Source: Chondrilla cf. caribensis
Taxonomy: Eukaryota; Porifera; Demospongiae; Chondrillida; Chondrillidae
Assembly: GCA_964020155.1 (NCBI GenBank)
Contig: OZ026551.1
Location: 2,217,518 to 2,281,517, forward strand
Direction: 5' to 3'
Length of the DNA stretch: 64,000 nucleotides
This document shows, in pieces, positions 1-11,513 of this stretch. The translations under genes and the position numbers were made by a program. Below the pieces are notes generated by a model. It made no database searches. It had not been told where the DNA came from and saw nothing but the letters and a program-made list of their open reading frames with translations. The first letter of the stretch is position 1, and each line of letters begins with the position of its first letter.

Positions 1-649
1 ATCCGCAACAGTTCGTCATATCGTGTGGTATTGAAAGGACAACTTTATAGGTACAGCCCGTCTACCATCCTCTAAAGCGAAGCAACCTCCCTTCTCTGTC
101 CTTTCAGGAGGATGGGGGAGATCACAAAGCATCGCAAAGGGCTTCTCCTCAACAGGTAATACACGTGACCAGATGTTGCGTAATCAACATTCCTGAAGAG
201 TGGCCGGAGCATAGATATCTCCGAGTTGAAGGAACTATCTGATCTGGAGGATTAGTCTACAATTTACGAGGTTCGTCTCCCTACAAACTAGAAGATTATA
301 TTATTGTGTTATTGGAAGGCGCGTCTCGGGCCAAGACATAGGGTAATACGGAGTGATTTTGGACACCAGATTTTTGCAACTATTGCAATACACCGCTGTT
401 GATTCGAGTTTTTACCAACGAGACCTCCATATACAGGGTATTGACATATGGTAGACACTCAACCATAACCCAACATTATCACTGTTCAGGGAAACCTTCC
501 CATATCACCCCGGTGTCCCGAATTACTCAAGTTCACTTTGTTTTGTTACCACCCGATGGAAGTGCTCATGACGTTTGTGTTTATCCTGTCCAAACAGGTT
601 GTCCAACATCTGCTGCACCTTGTCTTCCCACAGTTATTGGTCACTGAGA
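1..649 (+). other. 5' flank of NLR gene 1, possible upstream exons
   Basis: No clear protein is visible. A good acceptor (pyrimidine run ending AG at 107) and a donor (CAG then GTAATA at 156) could bound a 48-nt exon at 108-155. A strong acceptor, TGTCTTCCCACAG, ends at 633, only 16 bases before the ATG at 650. The ATG exon may therefore be the second or third exon, with an upstream 5' UTR or coding exon. The frame is open upstream of 650, so the start is not proven. Confidence 0.3.
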
Positions 650-734
650 ATGTCATCTGGACGTAAGAGGACCCCCCAGAGTGGTGGTAAAGGAAAGGAT
701 AAAAAGAAGAAGTTACAGGTTACCCAGCAGGATG
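650..734 (+). CDS. NLR gene 1 exon 1 (basic N-terminus)
   Basis: ATG at 650 opens a 28-codon run rich in Lys, Gly and Ser (SSGRKRTPQSGGKGKDKKKK), ending at the donor GTGAGT in phase 1. Joining its last G to AC at 2056 makes an Asp codon and keeps the CARD frame open. The basic stretch could be a nuclear-localisation or lipid-contact patch, but nothing specific can be claimed. Confidence 0.65.
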
Positions 735-881
735 GTGAGTCAATGGCCTCGTTGTACACAGAAGTTGGATTGAGCTACAGGTACAATACAATACAATTTA
801 TGGATTGAGCTATAATTAGAACAATTTAACAATTTCTGAACACTGTTTACTTACTGTGTACCTTATTATATTAGTGTGTGT

Positions 882-952
<71 letters not shown>

Positions 953-3900
953 ATTGTAATCAGGGCTCAAATGTAACGGTTGTCCAGTCGTCAGAGACGT
1001 CTAAAAATTCCCTCGGACAACGAAAGATTGGCTACTTGGTTGCCCGATGGACAACCTGCTACAGTAGCTGTTGTATACACAGGTAATTTGGGGTACAAAT
1101 CATCTGGTAGTGTTCGGTACTCTGATTGAAATGTTCAAAGCTTTTGGAAAGACTTGCGTAGATTATTCGTAGTCAATTCATCAATCTAATGTGGTAAAAA
1201 ATTCCCAATCACTTTTCTATGGAGCATATAGTGTCGAATTATCCCTCGAAAATCGGCTTCTCGATTCGTCCGTGGGTTTGACAGCCATTTGTAATATGAC
1301 GTTATAATATGGCTGATTATGTTCATCACAATTATTATTATACAAATCTACTTGTTGTTGTCTAAATTGCAATAGTGAACTTTGATACATAGGTGTAGAT
1401 ACATAAGTGTCTGTGAGAGTATTTTTAAGAGTTGATTACTATACATATAATTATGCAAATTATTTGGACAACTTAATTTTCCCATGGGCAACCTAATTTT
1501 TTCATTGAGTTGCCCTGTGGGCAACTTGAAAAATCCTTAAATTTGAGCCCTGGTAATGCAGTTATCATCCTATTGTCATATAATACACAAAGTGACGAGT
1601 TGCAGAGTCTAATTGTAACAATATTTATGGTGTCATGCACTCGCATATTGCATGTCCAGTACATACATACATGTCATTTATACAAAACTGACTCATCAAC
1701 AGCTATACCCATTTCCTGGAAATGTGTGTAGAAGGGATATGTGTATGGACGGGTGCGGGCATACTCAATACCTTGAAGAGTTATTTCAATACGTGTTCAA
1801 ATCAAACCTTCTACTAGAGATTGGGTAGAGAAATGAAGTTAGTTATATTACTTATACCAGTTGCTGTTCTTCGTAGCCAATTTTCCATAAGAATAGCTTA
1901 TTTAATGCAGCTTTTAAGAGTTCTGGCCGGTCTGATATTCGGTTGGGCACTGGAACTAGTACCTACTATGACTATGTCTTAAGCATGTACTCACGTGCAC
2001 ACACACTGTACTGTGTGTATAGATTATTGACTTCCAAAGTTCCTTCCACTCACAGACAATCCAGTCAAGACCACATTGTACAAGCGTTATACCTATCTGA
2101 GGAAAAACTTACCCATTGACAATGAATTGGCAGCAGAGCTGTTTGGATGGGAGCCACAGCTGTTGGACAGAGCACACTTTGATGAGATCAGAGCTCTAAA
2201 TGGGAACGGGAAACATTCTGAAGCATTTCAAAAATGGTACCGCTTTGCTGAATCATGGTATACCGAAAAGGGGCTAGAAGATTTCTGTGAGTGTCTGGAA
2301 GAGTTAGGAAAGGATGCTAAGCCAAAGCTGATTGAAGTAGCCAAGGAGATAAGGAAGCTATTGAGAGGTAATTAGTATGAAGTATTGACTGTGTTTTACT
2401 GATACTGACGAGTACAGGCATACCTGTTCTCTTGTTTACCCTATATTCTACTCAACATCTCAAAGTTTCATTTCGATACATGTTTTATTTGTACCTTCTG
2501 CGAGTGCTTCCGTAGAGAAATTGAGTTAGCTACCTTATAATCACTATCAAAATGTGTGTGTATTTCCTATAACTACAAAAATGGCACATGTAATTCGAGT
2601 GCATTTCACATTACACATTTCAATTACAGTGTATAGTACGGATTGTTGGTATTTTCAGTGAGGCAACTGAACACCAAACCCAGTAGTGTATTCTACAGGT
2701 GTCTTTAAGCACTTTTAGTGAACTTGACATTGATTCCGTTGGAGAATTTTTGTAAGAACATCATTATTTACGAAATGATGCCATTGAAATCACACACTTT
2801 ATACGTATTTATTGGGATTAACACTCTCATTTTTCCTGTATTATTAGAACCCCCCATCACTCCTGACATAACAGGTCCTGTTGACAGACCACAGGGAAGT
2901 GCACAAAAAGTGAGTTAGTATCTGACCTCATTGTCCATAGTTCCAACCAGTACATACAGTAGTCCTTTATACTCGATTCCAACATGGAGGGTGTACTAAG
3001 GGATCCACTGTGCACTAGTGTATGTTATGATTTCATTGTTTGCATAAGTGGTCATGTTGTGTAAACTCACCCTGGGCTATGTTATTACAATTGTAGACTT
3101 GGGGTTTCCATCACACTGTAATCCTACATTCCTATATTGTGTATACTGCATACCAGTTTTGTATGTACGGTATGTGACAGAAAAAAGTTAACGTACTACG
3201 TGCGTTCTATGTTTAAACGTATGGATAGAATACGTATGTAAGTACGGGCATAGCAATTAAAACGTACGGATGTAATTACGGGCGTAGCAATCAAAAACAT
3301 ATGGATGTAAATATGGACGTAGTAAGAGAAGGTACGGATGCTGGAAAGAGGGTTGTTTGGCTAAGTGACATATTATGGAAAAGGTTCAGTGGATATCACT
3401 ACCCAAAGAAATTTCTGTGGCTAGTGATATCCACTGAACCTTTCCAAGATTCGTACGTACGTTGGAATTCCACCCTGCTGAAAAGTGTTCATGGATTACG
3501 TGTGAACTTCGACAGGTACGACAGTTGCCAAAGCTACATATCTAACGTTTCTACTTCAATAAGTTGTCTTTTCTAACAAAATGAGTCTACAGTTGCTTGT
3601 ACAGAAAGCATCGCAAAAAACAGATGATCACGCCCTCGTGTACTGACCTGAAGAGGATTGCTTTAGTGTTGTGAAAATATATCTCCATAGCAACCAAGAC
3701 AACGATAGTACAAATTCTGTGCTTGACGTACGTAATCTGAATACACCATTTCGTCTGTACGTTGTAATAGCAAAAGGACAAACCGATCGAAAACACCTTT
3801 AATTGAAAGAATATCGCCTAATACGTGAGTATTGTCTAAAAAAGGATTTTATGCATTCCTTCCATCGACATTTCAAAGTAGATTAATAGAGTTCCAGCAT

Positions 3901-6900
3901 CGCTCATATGTCCGTAATAGACGTACGTACGTATGCTCCACGTACGGGAGCAAATACAGACATAGTTTGAGAAATGTACAGCTCAAATACAGATACAGGT
4001 ACGGACCATACTACAGGCTTATTGCGTTAACTTTTTTCTCTCACATACCGTATATGTACTGGTTGTTGTGTGGTTGGGTCAAGATCAAACAAGAAAGTGT
4101 GCACATACCTTTTAAATTAACTCCAACCAAAGTTGCATAATCAAACAAGTACCTGTAAACTTGGCAATATGACTGTAGAAAAGCCTTACATACAGCATGA
4201 AATACATCAATGTACATAAAGTTCAATTATTACCATTCGTTTCTTGCTACTGTAATAAGATTGTCATGTATCATAACCATGAATTATGTTCCATTTGTCT
4301 TTTTACAGTACACATCAGAACTGTGTATGAGATACAAGAGGTACCTTGGAGCACACTATGAGCAGATGAAGACGGTGGAGGACACCTGGCTGATTCAGAA
4401 CAACAAACAGCTAACTTACATTCAACTGCGTCTCCTTGAGGCCAAGGAAGATTGCGACTGTCACATCAAAGATAGCCGTCCAATAGCACTGGGTTCCCAT
4501 GATACCTACAGCAGTCTGACCAGGGAGTCCAATCGCTATGTTCCCATCGGCACCCGAGATATTCTGAGTTATAATCCTGGTGAGCAAGAGCGTAAGATGG
4601 TCTTGCTGGAGGGAGCTCCCGGATCTGGGAAGTCAACCACTGCGCGGTACCTCTGTAAGGAATATGCAGCGGGGAGGATCCTCCAAGAATATGAACTGGT
4701 CATCATGGTTTATCTCCGCCTGTTGCCAAGAGCAGGATGTACCAGCTTCAGTGACCTCCTCATACCTCGCCCGGGATACCTCCAGCCATCTGACATACAA
4801 AAGCTTTTTGAGGAGTTTTCCGAAGGAAGGGGAATTCTGCTCCTCTTGGAAGGATGGGATGAGCGCTCCCAAAACTGCTCCTTCCTGGACAGCATCATCA
4901 AGGGTGATGAGCTCCCAGCATCCTCCGTGCTCATAACCTCACGCCATGCTGCAGCTGAATCTTTGTATCAAAAAGTAAATCGAAGAATAGAGATTGCGCC
5001 CTTCTCCATTGAGCAGAAAGAAGAATTCGTGAATAACTACTTCCATAATGATGAGAAGTCCTCTCTCCTCATTGATCTCCTTTCCCAGCGTCCCGATTTG
5101 TCCAACCTCTGCATGTATCCAATGGTGCTGTCTATGGCCTGCTTTGTGTATCAAACAGTCGGCTCACTCCCTTCCACTATGACTGAAGTGTACAAGAATT
5201 TCCTAGTCCTGGCAAGCAACCGCTACCTAAAGGAGAGGGTGAACGTAAAGGATCGTGTTTCCTCCATTGAAGACATCCTCAACAGTCCTCACTTTGAAGA
5301 TTTCCGCAACATGGCAAAGCTAGCCCTGGAAGGAGTGAGGAAAAACCAGTTTGTCTTCAGCGATGACGACCTTCGACATCTTGGGATCAAGCTCCCCACT
5401 AGTGGATACAACCTTCTGCTGAGCTGCAGTCAATTGGATGCCATGGGCGTGGAGAGAGGCAGCCATCACTATCTCCACTCATCGGTTCAATCCTGTCTTG
5501 CTGCATTTGAACTGAACCTTCTTGACAAAGAGGAACAGATCAAGGTTCTTCAGGAATGTGCTCCAGAGGTATCTAAGAAGCCATATCCTCCACATTTCCA
5601 GCAGCACCTGGATCAATTGCCAGAGGATCCATACAAACAGCGACAGAAAGATGCAATCGACTGCTTGCTCAGTGATGCTGAAGATGTCACCAAGGATCAG
5701 CGACTGTTGCTGTACCAGTTTTTTGCAGGAATCACACATCTCGCAGATCAAAACGTCTCTTCACAACTCATCCCGATTTTACTGAAAGAGAATGCAGTGT
5801 TGCACCAGTCCACTCTGCCCGTTATCCTGTATGAAAGCAGGAATGAAGAGCTAACAAGAAAAATCATGACAAAAACAGCCTCCTCCCGCCTAACACTACC
5901 TCGTTGTGACAACTACTTACTACTGTGCACTGGCTGGTGCATGGCGCAAACTGGAATGAAAATTGAAGAACTCACCGTAAACCTCTCACCCGGTGTCCAG
6001 CTACATCACTTCTTCAATTACTATTCTCACCATTGCTACTTGGTCTCTTTGCATCTTCAAGGATCAATAGCTAGTTCAGGTAAGTGTGACAGAAGTGTCC
6101 TTTGGATTTGAGACATACGGTACTTTCAGTAAAAAACAGAACGTACTATGGGCGTACCCATACGCGTTTTTTAACCGTACGTTGTCAACACGTTTGTAAC
6201 CCTTCTGCATTCTTCAGCAAGTGATAATTACTTGAGACGAAGGTGATAGTGATACGTCATAATTCTTGTGCAATGCAGTGCGATTTGATTCTTCGAGACG
6301 AAGAAAAATGGCTTATTCGACCGATGTAAACCAGCTAATTCGAGTGCTAATCTTTCGGAAACAGAGGATTAGCATGGAATATTCGAAATTTCATGGTTTT
6401 CCAACCTTTTAGACCATTTTGACAAGTGTTCCAAAGATATCCATGCCATTTCAAATCACCCTGTCTAAAAACTCTCAAGCATTCTACATGTATGACACCA
6501 AAATTGAACAATTACATGCAGTTTTAATTTTATACAGGTCTTTGTTATGAGTATTATCATTGAGGAATTTATCTATTGACAATATTTCACTGACAGATAC
6601 ATAATTATTTGTGTTCACTGGTAATAATGGCCTGATATATATTATGTTAGTATAACCTGTGTTTTGACTGTTACCATTGAAATTCTAATCTAAATAATTG
6701 TTATTTTCAGTAGCTGCACTAATCCACTGGAAATATCACTCGATGTACAATTACATTTCCCTTTCGTGCATGCATCCCTTTAGACTTGTCATCAGTCAGT
6801 AGTGTTCTTGAGAGGTGCCTGAAGTTGAGGAACCTGTTGTTGTGGTTCTCTATTGCTGACAGTAAAGGATCTGCAGAGGTAATGAATATTTGTATGTTTT

Positions 6901-9900
6901 CCTACTGTTTGTTTTAAAATGTGATTATCATCTTTAAGTTACCAACATCGCCTGTTATTTGAAAATCACTATTTATACATATATACTGGGATAGTTTATA
7001 TTTCAGTATGGCATTGGATGGTTTAGCCTACACAGTACAATTCTCCTTTTGTAACTATTGTACTCAATGTAACCTGGTTTCAAGTGGCTATTGTAAGCTT
7101 TATGTGTACATAACATTACCACAAGACTGTGTGTTTTTGTCTCATTTCAGGGAACTCTACCAAGTGCAGACAGAACAGCCAGTGTGGTTGCTGCTCTACC
7201 TGATTTGTATAAATTGTACATTGGACGGTATAATTCTCCACTCACTGATCAGTTTACTGCACAAGTCCTCACATCAATTACCAAATGCAAAATGAAAGTA
7301 CTTAATGTGTCCTCCTCTTCCCCGGTACTCCTCCAAGAAGCTTTATTATACAGCAACAAGATGGAGTCATTGCACACCTTGGAGCTAGTCCATAACACCA
7401 GTCAGGTGAGTACTTGTTCTCATGCCAAACTTGATGGATTCCACTTGTTTTCCCTACCGCACTACATTGTTTCTAGTAATAGTCAATGTTACGTCTGTCC
7501 TACAATATGCTCACTGTTTGTGGCTATTTCATTGTTGGCTGACTTGTTAACCTTGTAGTTTATAATAACTCTCACCAAATATGGTGCTGGTTTATCATAC
7601 CATCTGGCAGTACTAATAGTAATTATTCCACTGGATGGACTAGATGTATTGTGTAGTATAAGACTACATGTATGTAGGTTTAGGCGATACTAATTTTTGA
7701 TACATACGATTATCGTGCAGCAGAATATCGCGATATACGATAATATTGCGATATTTGAAATAATAATAATAATAACCAGAATATGTCCGAAGTACACTTT
7801 TTAGTTATTAAAATTCACATTACGATTCGCTTGTTCGACAATATGTGTCATTACGCGTAACCGCAACAATGAATTTATATTACGCGAGAAAACATGGCCG
7901 ATTTCAAAACGCAGAGAATAAGAAATGGGCTAGAATTCGAGTGCATCTGCTTCAACGACCGTAAAAATTTCAGCGAAGGGTCTTTTAAACCTAAGAAAGA
8001 CATCCAAATAATTCAAGTGCAGTGCTATTGCTTTACACCAACCGCGATGTATCGTCAATACGAAATATCACGGGCTGGACAATCACTGCGATACGATGAT
8101 CGTGTAAATCATTATCGCCATATTATTGTATAACCGGTATATCGCCCAACCCAACATGTATGGTAGGAATCAAAGACTTCCATATGGTAGAGGCGAACAT
8201 TTCTGTAGCATTCATATAATTGTATTATATTATAGTTCCGTAGTGACCATATTATATTTGTGTTTTCCTTCTAAAACCTATGTGTAGCTAGACTGTACTT
8301 TTCCCTGTAGTCTTTTTACTGCAACAATGTTTCTTTGAACCATATAATAACGGTTAACATAGTACACAGTAATTATGATAGATCAAAGAATCTGATTGAT
8401 TATTAATTTAAACATTGATGCATTATAATGATCCTTCATGACATAGGTTAGAAATAGCACATCAAGTTGTCAAATTACAACTGTTCAGCTGTAGAGATGT
8501 CTTTTTCCTTGTGTGCTCTAAAATGTCTGCCAACTGGTTTCACTTGTACCATAATTGTGATTACACAACCATGAATATGGTACATAATGCATTTATTGTG
8601 GTAACCTGCTCAGTTCTTATGCAATTGTAATTATGGTGATTATCCACCTACTGTGAATGTACAGTAACTGCAGTTGTAGTTGAATCATAATTGTATCATA
8701 CGTAGTTTATCAAATTATGAAAACTTTTGTCCAGCCTCTACTGTAGTTGCTCGGTAGGATAATATAATCATTTTGCAGAGCAATTTGTAACCTTACCATA
8801 ACTTGATCATGGGGTAACCGTAATTCCATCATTTTCCATTGATCCGTCATAGCCGTTCTCTCTGTCTTTCACCTTTATTTTGGTGTATCTATTGTTAGAC
8901 TACAGTGGCAATGCTATGTTATACTTGAGCAGCTCAGTTAGTTCACTTGTAGTTCTATCATATTTTGATCAGAATTCACTCATGATTTGGCTGTAGTTTA
9001 AACATGGCTTTTGAATTGTCATATTTTTTTAGTTGTGCCATACTACGTATACATAACTGCATTATACTATTATTCTCTTTTAATACCTATACTGTATGAG
9101 TAGTAGAGAAGTATAGATCACCCATTAACAGGTTAGGTACGTGTTGACTACGACAGTCCAAATACGGGTATGGGTGCACCTGTAGTACATTCTTTTTTTC
9201 CTGACAGTATCGCACATTACATGTACTTAATGTACGCACTTTGAACTATTTCCTTTATTTCTGTTCAAATATCTATAGAATGGCAATGTTGTGTTTGATG
9301 AGGAAAAATGGAGACCTATGGAGGACACTTTGAAAGCCACCAAATTGAGGATGTTATACATATTAGCTGATTATTCCTCTGCCACTTTTGGCAACCAGTT
9401 GATGTCACTTGTTGCTCAAGCTGTATCTCAGAGACAACGCAAGGAGTTGATGACCACAGGGTATGATACCATCCAAGCAGGTGTGTTGTATGGTAAATTT
9501 CACTCTTATGTGAGTAGCAGTTGTATAGTTAATGTAATGTAAGATTTGTTCCATTTATACATGATTATCTTTTGGTGCATATTTATGAGGACATTTCAAT
9601 AATCATTTCTGAATCTGGACATGTCTCTATATGCATACTGTGTATGTGAGTGTGTGCATGACATGTCCATGTACATATGCTTTTCCACCTTGTAAGCACA
9701 CCTCACTGTGTCAGTTCATCTGCTCTGACTGTACATTGTCATTACGTAACAGTTGTTATGTGTTTCGTGTTTACTGTTTGTTATTATAAACACAGGATCA
9801 CGGAGAGCCAACAATGTAATTGATATCTGTGCACGACATCCAGCATCCTCTACTGCTTTCCGCTGCCGGGTGGGAAATGCTTCTCATCTTGAGTGGATGA

Positions 9901-10541
9901 TAACTTTGGGAGAATGTCTGATCCGCTTTGGTTCTAGGGTGAGAATGCATTGATTTTATTATATCTATGTATATAGCTAAATGTTCTTATTTCTTATAAA
10001 TGACATCTATGCACTGAATTCCTCCTTCAGTATTCGAGGTCATCTTTGTATACTGTATATCATTACACTTTGTTTACAGTACACCACTGATGTTTACTGC
10101 TTGATCAGTTGTCATGGATCACAGTTGAGAGGTTATGTCAGCTCTGTACATGCTATGAAGCATCTACCTGGTTTGTTGACACTAGCCATGGAGAAAGGTA
10201 TACAAACTATGTCACTCTCCATGGAACGTAAAGATCTATTGGATGTGAGTGTCCTACCAACTTTCACTCCCTCCACAATAAGGTATGAAGTACTGTGTAC
10301 AGTGATAGTGACCTACCTCTATGTAATTCACATCTTAATTCCTTATTGTTACAGCAAAGAAAAGCTTGATATTTACAACTTTCTGACCTTTGATGGAATT
10401 GTGTGTTTGGATAACAATGAGATGAAACATTTTTGGAATAGTGACGAGGAGTGTTTTGAGATGTGTGAATTACACTGGATCCTTCAAAACAAAGTACCAA
10501 GAACTAGAGATATTTGGATGGTGCATGCACTCTCAGACTGA
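650..10541 (+). CDS. NLR gene 1: CARD-NACHT receptor, ten exons
   Basis: Exons read by eye: 650-734, 2056-2367, 2848-2909, 4309-6079, 6784-6878, 7151-7405, 9279-9480, 9796-9938, 10080-10282, 10355-10541. All introns are GT-AG. The lengths sum to 3,315 nt, an exact multiple of three, giving about 1,104 residues ending at TGA. Order: a Lys-rich tail (1-28), a CARD-like domain (about 30-132), a short linker, NACHT (about 250-420) with a helical extension, then a C-terminal region in small exons that resembles degenerate leucine-rich repeats. NLRs of this kind are cytosolic sensors; NACHT binds ATP and oligomerises and CARD recruits partners (family knowledge). The same C-terminal exon set recurs in two paralogues at 47052-52827 and 54217-57234, which supports the exon calls. 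The start codon and the exact sensing role are uncertain. Confidence 0.82.
735..2055 (+). other. Intron 1 of NLR gene 1
   Basis: A 1.3-kb intron holding the (TG)n tract at 874-947. Two short stretches, near 1000 and 1490-1545, resemble each other in inverted sense around GGGCAACTTG and TTGGACAA, suggesting relics of an inverted-repeat element. No coding exon is supported. Confidence 0.4.
874..947. repeat. (TG)n microsatellite in intron 1
   Basis: An almost pure TG dinucleotide run with one TA interruption near its start. Translation gives only Cys-Val runs with no coding meaning. Confidence 0.95.
2056..2367 (+). CDS. NLR gene 1 exon 2: CARD-like death-fold domain
   Basis: The acceptor CACTCACAG precedes 2056 and the donor AGAG/GTAATT follows 2367. 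The 104 encoded residues have the helix pattern of a caspase recruitment domain: LRKNLPIDNELAAELF, then LLDRAHFDEIRAL, a short loop with GKHSEAFQKWYRFAESW, then GLEDFCECLEELGK and a final amphipathic helix. CARDs make homotypic contacts with adaptor or caspase CARDs. I assign CARD rather than Death or DED from the FDEIRAL and GLEDFCECLEELGK matches. A profile search would settle the subtype. Confidence 0.72.
2848..2909 (+). CDS. NLR gene 1 exon 3 (linker)
   Basis: A 62-nt exon, acceptor TTATTAG and donor GTGAGT, encoding a Pro-rich linker of about 21 residues (PPITPDITGPVDRPQGSAQK). It enters in phase 1 and leaves in phase 0, which is what is needed to join the CARD exon to the NACHT exon at 4309. 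Confidence 0.6.
3166..4052. mobile_element. MITE-like DNA element with 28-bp terminal inverted repeats
   Basis: The left end at 3166-3193 (TACGGTATGTGACAG, an A run, GTTAACG) and the reverse complement of 4025-4052 (TACGGTATGTGAGAG, an A run, GTTAACG) match at all but one position. The outermost TA on each side fits a TA target duplication. The 887-bp body has no transposase and is rich in the palindrome ACGTACG. It lies in intron 3, absent from gene 2 at the matching place. TIRs plus TA duplication suggest a Tc1/mariner-type non-autonomous element, but the superfamily is inferred. Confidence 0.82.
3377..3445. repeat. Near-perfect hairpin inside the MITE
   Basis: Arms 3377-3401 and 3422-3445 are complementary apart from one extra A, with core GGTTCAGTGGATATCACTA. 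The 20-nt loop itself has partial dyad symmetry (AGAAATTTCT). A transcript would form one long stem. Confidence 0.85.
4309..6079 (+). CDS. NLR gene 1 exon 4: NACHT domain and helical region
   Basis: A single 1,771-nt exon from acceptor TTTTTACAG to donor GTAAGT encodes about 590 residues. In protein numbering, Walker A GAPGSGKST lies near 255-263, the Walker B-like LLLLEGWDE near 330-338, and sensor 1 SVLITSRHAA near 359-367. The Trp-Asp-Glu end of Walker B is typical of NACHT rather than AAA+. After NACHT come helical segments typical of NLRs (LCMYPMVLSMACFVYQ). The pre-NACHT stretch (YTSELCMRYKRYLG onward) is conserved in the 47052 paralogue. All catalytic motifs are intact, so nucleotide binding is likely. 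Confidence 0.93.
6117..6190. mobile_element. Relic related to the 3166-4052 element family
   Basis: The sequence TACGGTACTTTCAGT, A run, CAGAACGTACTATGGGCG resembles the left end of the element at 3166. It lies just after the NACHT exon of gene 1 in intron 4. Similar ends, reversed, occur near 9108-9205, 51350-51450 and 55780-55895. Only one end is visible here. Confidence 0.5.
6784..7405 (+). CDS. NLR gene 1 exons 5-6: start of C-terminal repeats
   Basis: Exon 5 (6784-6878) and exon 6 (7151-7405) join in phase 0. They encode leucine-spaced segments such as VLERCLKLRNLLLWFSI, LPDLYKLYIG and NKMESLHTLELVHNT, which look like degenerate leucine-rich repeats. Exon 6 runs 85 codons. Counterparts are 49528-49622 and 49932-50183 in gene 2, and 54217-54498 (chimeric start) in gene 3. 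The LRR assignment is tentative because the asparagine ladder of canonical LRRs is not seen. Confidence 0.75.
7675..8154. mobile_element. hAT-like non-autonomous element in intron 6
   Basis: A 480-bp insert bounded by the 8-bp direct repeat CATGTATG (7667-7674 and 8155-8162). Ends TAGGTTTAGGCGATA and, inverted, TTGGGTTGGGCGATA match at 12 of 15 positions. The matching places in gene 2 (near 50455) and gene 3 (near 54925) carry CATGTATG once with no insert, so they are empty sites. An 8-bp duplication fits the hAT superfamily. The body contains an open stretch at 7894-8133 starting MADFKTQRIRNGLEF, perhaps a transposase leader. Confidence 0.85.
9108..9205. mobile_element. Relic of the ACGTAC-type MITE family upstream of exon 7
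   Basis: Read in reverse, it starts with an end like TACTGTCAGG, A run, GAATGTACTAC, then a CACCCATACCCGTATT body. Homologous relics occupy the same intron position in gene 2 (51350-51450) and gene 3 (55780-55895), so this copy predates the duplications, unlike the hAT-like insert. Confidence 0.6.
9279..10541 (+). CDS. NLR gene 1 exons 7-10: C-terminal domain
   Basis: Exons 9279-9480, 9796-9938, 10080-10282 and 10355-10541 have phases 0, 1, 0 and 2 at entry and end at TGA. They encode about 240 residues with several Cys and His (for example CLISCHGSQLRGYV) and a closing motif KVPRTRDIWMVHALSD. All four splice-site pairs are kept in the paralogues at 51517-52827 and 55957-57234. No known domain is recognised beyond a loose LRR feel. 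Exon 9 contains a stretch identical in all three copies. Confidence 0.78.
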
Positions 10542-11282
10542 TTGATTATTATTGACAACATACTTGTTTTGATGTTGAATTGGAAGTAATCATCATTTGT
10601 CAGGGTACATAATATTATTGTAATGGTCATGAAGTCATATTTATATGATATAATACAGAATATTATTGGTCATGAAGTGATAATGATATGATTTAATATT
10701 GAAATCTATTCACATAATGCACATAGCTATGTACTATTATGAATTTTGTCATGCATGGTATTATTGTAATGGTAATGAACTGCATGATTCTGATTTCTAT
10801 ATAATATTATTAATACCAAATTTAAAATCAATTCACATTACTCATAATACCTAATATTACCTAATTATTGTGTTTGCCAAAGTAAAATTGTAAAATAATT
10901 TTAATTTTTATTATAGATATGCATATGCCACAATGCAGTCAATTTTCAGTCACAATTTTGCAGCCACACATGGATGTCACATAAATATGATCCCCAATAT
11001 TGTATGCATGTACATAGTATATTTTAATTTAAGCTTAAAAGCTTAAATAAAATTAATTTTTATAATAATATTCATTACATTGCCATATTAATAATATATA
11101 CCTACAAAGCATTATAATAATTATGCATATTATAATTATGCACATATGCACCAACAATAATTCTCATGATATAATCATAACAAATATTACACAATGATAT
11201 TATTGTTCATTACATTAGTATTAGTTTTATATATACTATGTATGTAATATTATAGTATCAGGATACTTGCTAAAGTGAATAA
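10542..11282. other. AT-rich gap after NLR gene 1
   Basis: Very AT-rich sequence with TAATATTATT-type simple runs. Its beginning resembles the 3' flanks after 52827 and 57234 (GACAACATACTTGTTTTG and AATTGGAAGTAAT). That shared part presumably carries the 3' UTR. No gene is visible. Confidence 0.6.
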
Positions 11283-11459
11283 AGTAGTTCAAGTAATAGC
11301 TAAGAATGACGAATAGAACAGCCTGTAATTGAAAATTAATCTATGTTGTAACAGATTATCGTCAATTTCTGCAGCTGTGTCTTCGTGATGCATGGCTTTT
11401 GACACTACTCGCAGACTATATGAATGAGAAGAAAACCATACAGTCAATATGTATCTGTT

Positions 11460-11513
<54 letters not shown>

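Noticed and set aside
3301..3576. 91-codon frame in intron 3
   Set aside because: It lies inside the inverted-repeat element and spans the hairpin; an open frame by chance.
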